Shown here piece by piece: positions 18,332-27,476 of a DNA stretch of 64,000 bases. Origin of the DNA: Lachnospira sp. (GTDB lineage: Bacteria; Bacillota; Clostridia; Lachnospirales; Lachnospiraceae); assembly GCA_015057605.1 (NCBI GenBank), contig SVDX01000006.1:1-64000 (forward strand), in the 5' to 3' direction. Within the stretch, counting starts at the first letter, position 1, and the number at the start of each line of letters is the position of its first letter. The position numbers and the translations under genes were made by a program. The notes under the pieces are model-generated. The model ran no database searches, had not been told where the DNA came from, and saw nothing but the letters and a program-made list of their open reading frames with translations.

Positions 18332-20560
18332 TTAGCTCTTCAAAATTTCAAGTATGGTAAATTCATATCTCATTGCACCATCGGTACCAACTTGGTATGT
18401 TTCAAATGTTTCACCCACTTTTTTTCCTAAAGAGTTGTTTATGTTTTCCCATAGATCACTATAATATCCTCCAAGGACATCGGAAGAAAATTCATAACTA
18501 TCTGATTTTACTACAAATTCCTTTTCTCCTCGGTCTATCCATTTATCTCTATCTTCTGTCCACGAACCTCCAGTATACATACTTCTCCATGAAACCCTAA
18601 TTGTATCCCCATATTCTACAACGTTTGGATTGCTTGGAATTTCATTGACAGTGTTCATTAAATCGGCAAGCTTATCAGATGTTCCTTGCAAGGTAATGTT
18701 TTGTGCTGCAAAATCTAGACCATAGAAACATTTATCATAAGCAATAAGTTTCGCATTGATTTCAATTGTTCCTGTAAGGCTTGTACATCCGCTAAAGGTT
18801 TCATATAGACACACAACCTTCTTAGATATAATTGGTGCCTCTACAAGCGCTGTACAGCCTTTAAAGGTTCCATCTAGCTCCACTACACTTTCAGGAATAA
18901 CTGGAGCCTTTTCTAAACTTATGCAACCAGCAAATGTTTCTTTTAATACTTGAATACCTTCTGGGATAACTGGTGCTTTTTCTAAGCTTGTACAACCCGC
19001 AAATGTTCTTTCAAGTAATACAACTGATTCAGTAAGTTTTGGCGACTCCTTCATATTGGTACAGTCTTCAAATGTTCCCCTTAAGCCAAGCCAACCTATA
19101 TTGTTTAAAAAATCTTCATATTTTTCCTTTGTATTATCCTTAACTTTAACTTCCCAACCCATACAAAAATGATCTAAGTCAAGGTTCATATATGTATATT
19201 CATAATCATTTGTAATATATTTATCGCCTTCTCTAGTATAATCTGGTAATTCTCCTCCAGCTTGTAACATTTTATTTTCAGATGCTACATAATATGTAGC
19301 ACCCTCTGGTACAATTTTTTCAAATTCTGCTGTGTCCCTTAATTCTGAAAGAAGCGTTGATGAACCTGACAATTTAATTCCCTGTGCTACTATCTTTACT
19401 CCTTTAAAACATTCCTCATAAAATACTGGGGTTGCATTTATAACAACATTTCCCGCAAGACTTGTACATCCTAAAAATGTCTCTCTCATTTCTTTTACAT
19501 TTTCTGGTATTGTTCCAACCTTCTTCAAGTTTTTACAATTTTTAAACGTAGCAAACATATTTTCTACTGTATCTGGTATATCTGGTGCATATTTCATATT
19601 GGTACAATCCGAAAATGTAGAAGACATGTCCTTTACATCTTCATTAAGAATTGTAGATAATATTTCACCATAAGAAGACTTATTATGCTCGCGAACACCT
19701 ACTATCCAAGTATTGCATCCAATTCCACTATATTCAAATGTATACATATAGTCACCGGAAATATATTTATCACCTATACTTGGGCTACTTGGAAATTTGC
19801 TTTCATCACTTATGCTTTCACCTGTTGCTGCTACATAGTAATACACGTTTTGAGCTTCGCTATGTGCCTCTGTTGGCGTCTCTGTTCTAAACTCTGCAGT
19901 AGGTCTTTCTTTCTTGCCCTTAATATTTATCGCCTCTTTTACGGCTGGAACATTTAATAACAAAATAACTATTGAAGCTGCTACAGCAACAACAAATACG
20001 CCACCTAATGCTTTTCTTAGCTTTGATTTTGCTCTAAATATATTAGAAGCCACTGTATTTTGAGGCATTTCTAATTGCTCTGCTATTTCTTTTTGTTTCA
20101 TATCATTATAGTAATAACCTACAACACAGTCTCTCTCGTCTTCTGTAAGTTCTGTGTTAATTACTTCTCTAACCATTTCTTGCTTTTCTTTATCCACAAC
20201 TACGTCTTCCGGAATTCTATTGTTAGTATCTTCAAGATTTTCAAAGCTTTCGTCCTCACCAAGAAGTACATATTTACCATTTTTCTTTATTGTCGCATAG
20301 GTTTTTCTATTTGCAATGGTTGATGCCCATGACAAGAAACTATCTACATTCTCAAGTTTACAAATATCCTTACTTATATCTAAATATGTATCTTGCATTA
20401 TATCTTGAATAAAATCCTCATTTCTATTTTCAGCACTTAAAGCATTGCTTATGCTTGAATATATGTAGCCTTTAGATTCTTCATAAATAGTTGCAAAAGC
20501 ATTTTCATCTCCATTTTTATAGCTTTCAATTGCCGCTCTTAATCTGCTTGTAATATTCAT
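18332..20560 (-). CDS. Transmembrane sigma factor fused to an LRR sensor-like domain
   Basis: A 742-residue single reading frame. Residues 1-95 match sigma-70 region 2 (NEDFIQDIMQDTYLDI, SWASTIANRKTYA). Residues 128-185 match region 4 (LTEDERDCVVGYYYNDMKQ, KEIAEQLEMPQNTVASNIFR). A membrane helix follows at once (about 187-204). The rest is predicted outside: two copies of a module (about 239-430 and 430-640), each with a YYVA..G..L....GDKYI..DY.Y start, BspA-type leucine-rich repeats (TFAGCTSLEKAPVIPE) and a G.I.INA...CF tail. A unique C-terminal beta region (640-742) ends the protein. The family context is an ECF sigma factor, with the sensor in cis instead of a separate anti-sigma. It overlaps the 81-residue gene by 4 bp. 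Confidence 0.85.
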   Translation of the reverse strand: MNITSRLRAAIESYKNGDENAFATIYEESKGYIYSSISNALSAENRNEDFIQDIMQDTYLDISKDICKLENVDSFLSWASTIANRKTYATIKKNGKYVLLGEDESFENLEDTNNRIPEDVVVDKEKQEMVREVINTELTEDERDCVVGYYYNDMKQKEIAEQLEMPQNTVASNIFRAKSKLRKALGGVFVVAVAASIVILLLNVPAVKEAINIKGKKERPTAEFRTETPTEAHSEAQNVYYYVAATGESISDESKFPSSPSIGDKYISGDYMYTFEYSGIGCNTWIVGVREHNKSSYGEILSTILNEDVKDMSSTFSDCTNMKYAPDIPDTVENMFATFKNCKNLKKVGTIPENVKEMRETFLGCTSLAGNVVINATPVFYEECFKGVKIVAQGIKLSGSSTLLSELRDTAEFEKIVPEGATYYVASENKMLQAGGELPDYTREGDKYITNDYEYTYMNLDLDHFCMGWEVKVKDNTKEKYEDFLNNIGWLGLRGTFEDCTNMKESPKLTESVVLLERTFAGCTSLEKAPVIPEGIQVLKETFAGCISLEKAPVIPESVVELDGTFKGCTALVEAPIISKKVVCLYETFSGCTSLTGTIEINAKLIAYDKCFYGLDFAAQNITLQGTSDKLADLMNTVNEIPSNPNVVEYGDTIRVSWRSMYTGGSWTEDRDKWIDRGEKEFVVKSDSYEFSSDVLGGYYSDLWENINNSLGKKVGETFETYQVGTDGAMRYEFTILEILKS

Positions 20561-20802
20561 ATTTTTTTCCTTTCCTTACGACTTTTTAGCAGTATTTTAC
20601 TTTCCTTGACATATATAGTATTATCTACTATATCGCCTATAATTTCAACCGTTTGACCTTCATTTATAAATATATGATCTTTAACTGATTGATAATTCTT
20701 GGATACTACTCTATATTCTTTATCCTCAATAATAACCACATAACTGCTTGTCTCATTATGACACGTAGGTTTTTTTATTACTTTTCCTAATAGTCTGTCC
20801 AT
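20557..20802 (-). CDS. Small protein upstream of the sigma-LRR gene
   Basis: An 81-residue soluble protein beginning MDRLLGKVIKKPTCHNETSSY. It alternates short strands (YVVIIEDKEYRVVSKN, QTVEIIGDIVDNTIYVKESKI) in a way that suggests a small beta barrel of OB type, and it ends in a basic tail (LLKSRKERKKI). I do not recognise the family. Its stop overlaps the start of the sigma-LRR gene (ATGA), and GGAGG precedes its own ATG. The tight coupling suggests it works with the sigma factor, for instance as a regulator of the cytoplasmic part, but this is inference. Confidence 0.72.
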   Translation of the reverse strand: MDRLLGKVIKKPTCHNETSSYVVIIEDKEYRVVSKNYQSVKDHIFINEGQTVEIIGDIVDNTIYVKESKILLKSRKERKKI

Positions 20803-20814
20803 ATAGCGCCCTCC

Positions 20815-20856
20815 TTTTTAGTGGTTATATTATAGAGTATCGTTATTCACTAAAAA
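20815..20856 (-). promoter_or_regulatory. Inverted repeat around the -10 region of the sigma operon
   Basis: TTTTTAGTG (20815-20823) and CACTAAAAA (20848-20856) are perfect 9-bp arms 24 bp apart. The TATAAT-like box of the minus strand lies between them. It could be a regulator site or a leader hairpin touching the GGAGG; AT-richness makes chance possible. Confidence 0.4.
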
Positions 20857-20882
20857 TATTGCAAGATTTTTAAATTTTTTTC

Positions 20883-20925
20883 AAAAAAATATTAAAACCT
20901 CCAAATCTAAATAATTTGGAGGTTT
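20883..20925 (-). terminator. Terminator of the first propeller-like gene
   Basis: AAACCTCCAAAT (20895-20906) pairs with ATTTGGAGGTTT (20914-20925). On the minus strand the stem is followed by TAATATTTTTTTG. Confidence 0.85.
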
Positions 20926-20930
20926 GATTT

Positions 20931-22622
20931 CTATTTATAATATGCCTTTTTATTATCATCTGAATAGATATATCTATATACAGTTTGTACATTCTCTGCT
21001 ACTTTACGATTATTTTTAGCATCTGCTATATACAATACCTTATCCTTTAAATATGCGAGCTGATTATTGGCTAACATATAATATTTTCCATATTCAATAT
21101 TTTCACTTATAACAGTTGCTTTCTTACCATCGTAATATTTTAAGGTTCCATTGTCTGTGTCATAGCTATAATTATGTAAATATGCAACACAATCATCATT
21201 GATTTCCACATAATTTAATGACTCTCCAGGGATAAACACCTCATTATCTACAAGCTTATCATCCATATATAAACTACCTCTGTTCTTAGCAGCATCATAA
21301 TCCTTTACATATACAATGCTTTCTGCATATGGATATGTTGCAAGTACCGACACGTTAGTAGCATACTCTGTAGCTTTTTTCAGACGTCGACCAGATATTT
21401 TTTGTTCACACAAAGCTGTATCCTTAATGTAATATAATGCCGAGCCATCATTTTTCAAAACACATTTTTTAATCGTTGTTCCATCTATTGGAAGTGAATG
21501 ATTCGTATCACCGATCAAAAGATTGTATGTTGGTTTACCCAACAAAAGATTAGTAATATAATTATCAATATCTTCTTTGTACTGTATACCACTATACTCA
21601 TTAAATACCTTTATATCCATTTTAGGCATACTCATACTTTCGTAAGTAGTATATACAAGCTGCTTTTCATCTATTATTGAATCGCATATTGTTCCCATAT
21701 TTGCCTTAATCATTTCTGATTTTTTGCCATCATAATAATATAAGGTTCTGACTGAATATTCATATTTTAGGCTTTCATCTTCTAAAACCTGCTGTCTTAC
21801 CATATTTCGTATAGTATAATCAACGTACTCATCTGAAGATATACTTGGAGCTGTTTCGCCCTTTAGGCTATCTGTAATTATAGATGCATAAGTAACACTA
21901 TAATCATCACTGGTTATGTAAATAATATCTTTATTATCATACATTATGTACTGTGTAACATCATCGGCAATAGTTTCTGTCTTATCTTTAGCATCTGTTA
22001 TATATAAACTGCCATTTGATATATATGCTATCTGCTTAAAGTTATCTGTATGAGATACCACAGATGCTTCTGTAGCTAACTTTTTAGCCTCTTTATTACC
22101 ATTCTTATAATACAAGCTTGCCGAATCAGTAGTTATATATAAAACCTTTTTACCATTATCAGAAATGTAAAATCTACTTACTTTATCAGCAATTTTTTTA
22201 CTTTCCTTCATATCATAACAGTATAAAGCATCCTCGGATATATAATATACCTTTTTACCATCTATGCTTACTTCGTAAGACTTTACTCCTGATGCAACCT
22301 TGACACTTTTATTCTTCTTAATATCCTTATAATACAAATCATATACTCTATCCTTTATATTATCCGAATAGAATATCTTTTTTGCATTATCTGTAACTAT
22401 AAACGTAGGCGATATAAGCTTATTTCCTTGTTCATACATTTGCTCTGTTAATTGAACTGGCTCTTTTTTAGATGCATACATAAAATGCATCTGATTATCC
22501 TTTTGGAATACTATCATAGCAGTTCTCTTATCGCCATTATTAATAGCAATTACTATAACTATTATAGCAAGTATACATACAAATGCTATTATAGTTCCTA
22601 TTTTCTTCTGCTTTGAAATCAT
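20931..22622 (-). CDS. Membrane-anchored propeller-like protein, paralogue A
   Basis: A 563-residue protein with an N-terminal membrane anchor (about residues 8-27, IGTIIAFVCILAIIVIVIAI) and a long extracytoplasmic region. That region consists of repeated four-strand motifs of the type VKSYEVSIDGKKVYYIS..ALYCYDM, which suggests a TolB- or WD-like beta propeller. It aligns along most of its length with the gene at 23063-24967 (for example TAMIVFQKDNQMHFMYASKK against TSMLIYQKDNQLNFTYASK) but lacks that protein's zinc ribbon. The function is unknown; a surface scaffold or sensor is likely. GGAGG precedes the ATG by 5 bases. It lies directly downstream of the RNase P RNA gene. Confidence 0.75.
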   Translation of the reverse strand: MISKQKKIGTIIAFVCILAIIVIVIAINNGDKRTAMIVFQKDNQMHFMYASKKEPVQLTEQMYEQGNKLISPTFIVTDNAKKIFYSDNIKDRVYDLYYKDIKKNKSVKVASGVKSYEVSIDGKKVYYISEDALYCYDMKESKKIADKVSRFYISDNGKKVLYITTDSASLYYKNGNKEAKKLATEASVVSHTDNFKQIAYISNGSLYITDAKDKTETIADDVTQYIMYDNKDIIYITSDDYSVTYASIITDSLKGETAPSISSDEYVDYTIRNMVRQQVLEDESLKYEYSVRTLYYYDGKKSEMIKANMGTICDSIIDEKQLVYTTYESMSMPKMDIKVFNEYSGIQYKEDIDNYITNLLLGKPTYNLLIGDTNHSLPIDGTTIKKCVLKNDGSALYYIKDTALCEQKISGRRLKKATEYATNVSVLATYPYAESIVYVKDYDAAKNRGSLYMDDKLVDNEVFIPGESLNYVEINDDCVAYLHNYSYDTDNGTLKYYDGKKATVISENIEYGKYYMLANNQLAYLKDKVLYIADAKNNRKVAENVQTVYRYIYSDDNKKAYYK

Positions 22623-22642
22623 CGCAGCCTCCTGTAATACTT

Positions 22643-22680
22643 AAAAGAAGTGTTAATAAATATTGCTATCTATTAACACC
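22643..22680 (-). terminator. Terminator of the RNase P RNA gene
   Basis: GTGTTAATA (22650-22658) pairs with TATTAACAC (22671-22679). On the minus strand it is followed by TTCTTTTAAG, about 20 bp after the end of rnpB. Confidence 0.7.
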
Positions 22681-22697
22681 TCTTGTAAATTCTTATA

Positions 22698-23045
22698 TAT
22701 ATGAGCAAAACTATAAGCCGGGTTATGTTTTAGATGATCATCTATCTAGTTCTAATGTTACCATTAGACTCCAGCGACCTACCATGAGACACGGCGAGCA
22801 ACCGTATTATCTCTAATTTGGTCTTGCTTCGGATGGGGTTTACATATGCCCTGCTGTTACCAGTCAGGCGGTGGTCTCTTAAGCCACCTTTCCACCCTTA
22901 CCATAAATGGCGGTATATTTCTGTTGCACTAGCCTTGGAGTCACCTCCACCGGACGTTATCCGGCATCCTGCTCTATGAAGCCCGGACTTTCCTCACCTG
23001 CTACCTTGCGGTAATTACAGCCGCGATCACCCGTCTTACTCACAT
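22698..23045 (-). ncRNA. rnpB: RNase P RNA
   Basis: The minus strand contains the universally conserved blocks of bacterial RNase P RNA in order: GAGGAAAGTCCGGGCTTC near the 5' end, GTGCAACAGAAATATACCGCC, AAGGGTGGAAAGGTGG, ACTGGTAACAGCAGGGC, AAACCCCATCCGAAGCAAGACC, and AACCCGGCTTAT that pairs back to the 5' part. The length of about 350 nt is typical. It is the catalytic RNA that trims the 5' leader from pre-tRNAs. The gene starts within about 20 bp of the stop codon of the preceding paralogue B gene. I see no convincing separate promoter in that gap, so it may be transcribed from within or through that gene and processed. The ends are approximate. Confidence 0.95.
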
Positions 23046-23062
23046 TCTATTAACAATTGTTA

Positions 23063-24967
23063 TTAGTTGTTATATGATGCAATCTTGTTAGATTCTGAAT
23101 AGTAGTATGGGAATACTCTTTGAACATCATCAGCAACCTTTGTTGACTTCTTACCATTTGATAAGAAAAGTGTACCATAGCCTTTTTCCTTATTATAATC
23201 TGCAAGGTATGCAACCTTTCCATCTGGTAACATTACAATGTATGTATAATATACATCATCAGCAATCTTGCTTGCTTTTCTACCATTGAAGTACTTTAAT
23301 TGGCCATATTGCTTTTCGTCATTGTAATCTACAAGATATGCAATCTTCTTATCTAATACATCAACATAGCTAAATGAACCATATGGGCAGTATACATCGC
23401 TGTCTACTTTCTTCTTATCAATGTATAAATCTGCATATTTCTTTTCTTCGTTATAATCCTTAAAGTATACTACGCTTTCTGAATCTGCTGGACACATAAC
23501 TGAATATACATCTGAATCATACTTTGACTTCTTACCTAACTTATTGCTCTTAACCTTCATTGAATATAATGTTTCGTCTTCTACATAGTAGAATACTGAT
23601 GCATCATGATTAAGTGCATAATCACCGAAGTCCTCATCTTCAACTTCAAATTTAACTGCCTTCTTTTCAAATGCGAAGTAGTATTCCTTATCAGACTCTA
23701 ATTGGTCTTCAAAGTAATATTTAACATTGCTTTCATATCCGCCAATTTCTTGTGTAAATACTGAAATATCTACCTTCTTTGGCTCTGATACCTTGTTTAC
23801 TGAATAGAATAAAATATTCTCTTCTAAGCTACCTGTACGAATATAATCAAGACCTTCTGCTACTGCAGTTTCTTTCTTACCATCGTAGAAGTATAATGTC
23901 TTTACGCTATATTCAAATTTTGGTGCGTCTTCACCTTCTTGTGAAAGTAAATTACGAACTCTGTTTCTTGTTCTGTGATTATAGTAATCTTCTGAACCAT
24001 ATGAAGGTGTTGTTTCATCAGCTTCCTTCATATTATCATTAATAAGTTCTGAGTACTTAATTGACTTATCTTCTTCTTTTACAAAGAAAATTGAATTATC
24101 TTCACATAAATAGTAGCTTCCTACCTCTGATGCAACCTTTACAGGATCTTTAAACTTCTTAATTGTATATAATGCATCTTCCTTTAAATATGTAATATAC
24201 TTAAAGTCTTCTGAGAAAGAAACATCTGAAATACCAGATGCAAGCTTCTTAGCTTCTTTTTTACCCTTCTTGTAGTAAAGGTATGATTCTCCACCATCTT
24301 CACTAGCTTCGAATACTTTGTATAATACCTGCTTAGCGTCTTCTGTAATCCAGAATGATGTAACGTCCTCATCAACCTTTGTCTTATCCTTTAAGTTGTG
24401 AGAATATAAGTTACCACCGCTAGTAAAATATACTGTCTTACCATTAGCTGAAACCTCAAATGCTGTTACATCTGAAGCAAGCTTTGTAGCCTCTTTTTTA
24501 GGCTTCTTTAAGTTTCTGTAGTATAAATCATATGATACACCATTTGTTTCTTCTGAGAAGAAAATTGTCTTAGCATTGTTTGTGATAACAAACGATGGGG
24601 TTGCCGATGCTATTTCTTCAGCTAACATATCTTCTGTTACTTCAAAAGGCTTAACCTTTGATGCATAAGTAAAATTAAGTTGGTTATCTTTCTGATAAAT
24701 AAGCATTGATGTCTTCTTAGTACCTGAGAAAATAGCTGCAATGATTACGATAAGTACTACTACAGCTGCTGCTGCCGCAATACCAAAAATCGCTTTCTTT
24801 GGAACTCCATTACTCTTCTTAGGTGCTTCTTCTGACTGTTCTGCAACAGTTGCTTCTACTGGTGCAGCTTCTGCAGATGCAGCTTCTGTTTCTACAACAT
24901 TACCGCATTCTGGACAAAACTTTGCGTCATCTTCAAGTTCTGCCTTGCAATTCTTACATTCGATCAT
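23063..24967 (-). CDS. Zinc-ribbon membrane propeller-like protein, paralogue B
   Basis: A protein of about 634 residues. It starts with a zinc ribbon, MIECKNCKAELEDDAKFCPEC, holding two CxxC pairs. An Ala/Glu/Val-rich linker (about 25-50) and a membrane helix (about 60-85, AIFGIAAAAAVVVLIVIIAAI) follow. The rest is a long outside region of repeated beta motifs (YASKVKPFEVTED, NKAKTIFFSEE-type units, YYRNLKKPKK). It is paralogous to the gene at 20931, from which it is separated only by rnpB. The ATG at 24967 is chosen because GGAGG lies 8 bases upstream; an in-frame GTG 15 bp earlier overlaps that site. Function unknown; zinc-ribbon-plus-anchor proteins of this build are common in Lachnospiraceae. 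Confidence 0.78.
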   Translation of the reverse strand: MIECKNCKAELEDDAKFCPECGNVVETEAASAEAAPVEATVAEQSEEAPKKSNGVPKKAIFGIAAAAAVVVLIVIIAAIFSGTKKTSMLIYQKDNQLNFTYASKVKPFEVTEDMLAEEIASATPSFVITNNAKTIFFSEETNGVSYDLYYRNLKKPKKEATKLASDVTAFEVSANGKTVYFTSGGNLYSHNLKDKTKVDEDVTSFWITEDAKQVLYKVFEASEDGGESYLYYKKGKKEAKKLASGISDVSFSEDFKYITYLKEDALYTIKKFKDPVKVASEVGSYYLCEDNSIFFVKEEDKSIKYSELINDNMKEADETTPSYGSEDYYNHRTRNRVRNLLSQEGEDAPKFEYSVKTLYFYDGKKETAVAEGLDYIRTGSLEENILFYSVNKVSEPKKVDISVFTQEIGGYESNVKYYFEDQLESDKEYYFAFEKKAVKFEVEDEDFGDYALNHDASVFYYVEDETLYSMKVKSNKLGKKSKYDSDVYSVMCPADSESVVYFKDYNEEKKYADLYIDKKKVDSDVYCPYGSFSYVDVLDKKIAYLVDYNDEKQYGQLKYFNGRKASKIADDVYYTYIVMLPDGKVAYLADYNKEKGYGTLFLSNGKKSTKVADDVQRVFPYYYSESNKIASYNN

Positions 24968-25055
24968 AATTTCATCCTCCACGTTTTTCTAAATGATTTT
25001 TCAATCACTCTAAACCAAATTTTATCATTTTTTTAATAATAATTCAAGTGTTATA

Positions 25056-26678
25056 TCAAATTTTGAAACAGCTTCCACCCAAAAATTCTCTTAAAATAGA
25101 ATTATTTGGTATATCCTCGCTATTAACTCCAAGGAAGTAATCAAGGAACTTTAAGAGTCTCTTTGCCTCAACATAATGCTCTGAATCCCTTGGCACGCTA
25201 AATAATAAAGGCTCTGCATACTGCTTAAGCACCGCTAACTCATATATTAACGCCGAGTTAAACATAGCATCCGCTTCTTCTTGGAATGGGAAAATATTTT
25301 CCTCTTCGCCTCTTCGTACAGAATCCCACATTGAAATTGTCCTTTCAGCATTAGCTCCACGAGTTCTTGCATCTCTAACCATACGTCTTATTAAACGACC
25401 ATCTGTTGTTGGAATTCTATTATGCTCATCAATATTAAGCTGAGTAAGCGCGCTAATATAAATTTTAAATTTACTTTCTCTTGGAAGACTGTATGAAAGC
25501 TTATCATTCAAGCAATGAATACCCTCAATTACAAGAATATCATCAGGTCCTAACTGCTTAAAGTTGCCCTTGTATTCCTTCTTACCTGTTTTAAAGTTAA
25601 ATGTAGGAATCTCAACTCTTTCTCCATTTAAAAGCATCTTCATATGTCTGTTGAAAAGCTCTATATCAACTGCATATAATGATTCAAAATTATAATTACC
25701 ATTCTCATCTATCGGTGTCTGTTCTCTTTCAACAAAGTAATCATCAACGGCAATAGGATGTGGTTTAAGTCCATGTGCTCTAAGCTGAATTGACAATCTG
25801 TGTGAAAATGTAGTCTTACCTGATGAGCTTGGTCCTGCAATCATAATAAACTTCTTATTCTTACTACTTACAATTTGTTCAGCAATATCTGCAATCTGTT
25901 TTTCCTGAATAGCCTCCTGAACAAGTATAAGCTCTTGAATCTCACCTGCAGAAATCGCATCATTCAATGCACCAACTGTATCTACGCCAAGCATCTCGCC
26001 CCATTCTGACGATCTTTTAAGCGTTTCAAACAGTTTCCTTGGCGGATTAAATTCCGGAACCTGCTTAGGCGCATGCTGCGTTGGCAATTGAAGCACAAAA
26101 CCCTTGTCATATTTATGCAATTCAAAATATTTAAGATAACCTGTAGACGGTACCATATAGCCATAATAATAATCTTCATAACCATTAGTATCATACAAAT
26201 TAACCTTAGACGATAAACGATATTTAAACAGTTTTTCTTTGTCCGGCATTCCAAGCTTGGCAAAAAGCTCTCTGCCCTCATCTACTGCAAGACTCTTTTT
26301 ATTAATTGGCAAATCAAGCTTTACGACTTCCTTCATTCTTGCTGAAACTCTGTTTAAGAAATCCTCATCCACTTCAAATTCTGCATCTATTTCGCAGTAA
26401 TAACCCTTGCTTATAGAGTATAGCACCTTTACCTTAGGCGGTACCATCTCTTCTGAAGCTACATCATAAATGGCACTAAGCATCATAAGTACAACGCTTC
26501 GTCTGTAGGTTTGGATACCTATATTGGATTTTGTCGTAATAAATTCAATCCTCGAATCCCTTTCAACCATATTATTGAGTTCGCGTAACTTACCATCGAC
26601 TGTTGCAAGTACGATAGGATAATCATACTCATTTTGATGTTCTCTTGCTAAATCTGATAATAAAACCTGGTTATACAT
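25056..26678 (-). CDS. Uridine kinase-like nucleoside kinase with N-terminal threonyl-tRNA-synthetase-like region
   Basis: A 540-residue protein. The first about 60 residues resemble a TGS domain and the next about 150 (YYCEIDAEFEVDEDFLNRVSARMKEVVK, ELFAKLGMPDKEKLFKY) resemble the second additional domain of threonyl-tRNA synthetase. The C-terminal half (about 270-480) is a uridine kinase/phosphoribulokinase P-loop domain with Walker A GPSSSGKTTFSHRL, DDYFVEREQTP, ILVIEGIHCLN and a lid RMVRDARTRGANAERT. The architecture is common in Clostridia and is usually annotated as nucleoside kinase; the substrate is not established by sequence. It follows nif3 by 21 bp at the end of the rpoD operon. 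Confidence 0.85.
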   Translation of the reverse strand: MYNQVLLSDLAREHQNEYDYPIVLATVDGKLRELNNMVERDSRIEFITTKSNIGIQTYRRSVVLMMLSAIYDVASEEMVPPKVKVLYSISKGYYCEIDAEFEVDEDFLNRVSARMKEVVKLDLPINKKSLAVDEGRELFAKLGMPDKEKLFKYRLSSKVNLYDTNGYEDYYYGYMVPSTGYLKYFELHKYDKGFVLQLPTQHAPKQVPEFNPPRKLFETLKRSSEWGEMLGVDTVGALNDAISAGEIQELILVQEAIQEKQIADIAEQIVSSKNKKFIMIAGPSSSGKTTFSHRLSIQLRAHGLKPHPIAVDDYFVEREQTPIDENGNYNFESLYAVDIELFNRHMKMLLNGERVEIPTFNFKTGKKEYKGNFKQLGPDDILVIEGIHCLNDKLSYSLPRESKFKIYISALTQLNIDEHNRIPTTDGRLIRRMVRDARTRGANAERTISMWDSVRRGEEENIFPFQEEADAMFNSALIYELAVLKQYAEPLLFSVPRDSEHYVEAKRLLKFLDYFLGVNSEDIPNNSILREFLGGSCFKI

Positions 26679-26699
26679 AGCTTACCCACTCCTTTTTGA

Positions 26700-27476
26700 T
26701 TAAATGAATTTTACCGGATTTTTAATCTCCTGTTGTATTATATTACATTGTACCACACTTTTAAGGTATTGTGCTACATTTTCAATAAAAATACATTCTA
26801 CTGCGTAATGTGTAGCGTCAATTATTGCAAGTCCCTGATCCATAGCATCTATTGCTGTATGATGAGCGATATCTCCTGTTATTATTAAATCTGCTTTTTT
26901 CATAATCGCAAGATTAACTGCATCTTTGCCAGAGCCCGGATAAACAACTACAGTTTCAATAGTTTTATCTAAATCGCCATATACCTTTACAACATCAAGT
27001 AAAAATGCTTCTTTTACTTTATTTGCCCATTGTCTTAGGCTCATTTTTTTACAAACGGCAATTTTGCCTATCCCTGCCTTTTCATTATTAATTTCACACA
27101 TTATTTCAAATGCATTTGCATTCTTCATACTAAGTTTTTTTGCAGCCAAATCCGCCATATGTGTAAGATCATAATTAGTATGCATTGAATATACGGCAAT
27201 ATCATGTTTCAACAGCTCATATATTCTTTTGCCATTATAATCATCATCCGTTACAGATTTCATAGAAGAAAATATAACCGGATGATGACTAACTATCATA
27301 TCAATGTTATTCTCTATTGCATATTCAATAGCTGCATTATCCACATCTAAGGTAACCAATATGCTATTAACATCTTTATTCTCACTGCCCACCAAAAGCG
27401 AAACATTATCCCACTCCTGTGCATACATCTTAGGGCTGTATTTTTCAAGCAAATCAACAATTTCTTTACATTTCAT
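26700..27476 (-). CDS. Nif3-like dinuclear metal-centre protein
   Basis: A 258-residue protein of the Nif3/DUF34 (YqfO/YbgI) family. Metal ligands are visible in MIVSHHPVIFSSMKSV (HH), YSMHTNYDLTHMAD (H, D) and, near the C-terminus, IDATHYAVECIFIE (H, E). Members form toroidal hexamers with two metals per subunit; GTP cyclohydrolase-like or hydrolase roles have been proposed but remain unproven. The 110-residue YqfO insert is absent, so it is the short form. It overlaps the end of trmK by 11 bp, which is the usual trmK-nif3 arrangement in Firmicutes. Confidence 0.9.
   Translation of the reverse strand: MKCKEIVDLLEKYSPKMYAQEWDNVSLLVGSENKDVNSILVTLDVDNAAIEYAIENNIDMIVSHHPVIFSSMKSVTDDDYNGKRIYELLKHDIAVYSMHTNYDLTHMADLAAKKLSMKNANAFEIMCEINNEKAGIGKIAVCKKMSLRQWANKVKEAFLLDVVKVYGDLDKTIETVVVYPGSGKDAVNLAIMKKADLIITGDIAHHTAIDAMDQGLAIIDATHYAVECIFIENVAQYLKSVVQCNIIQQEIKNPVKFI

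Noticed and set aside
22613..22816. Plus-strand open frame of 67 codons
   Set aside because: It lies opposite the RNase P RNA and reflects the constrained RNA sequence.
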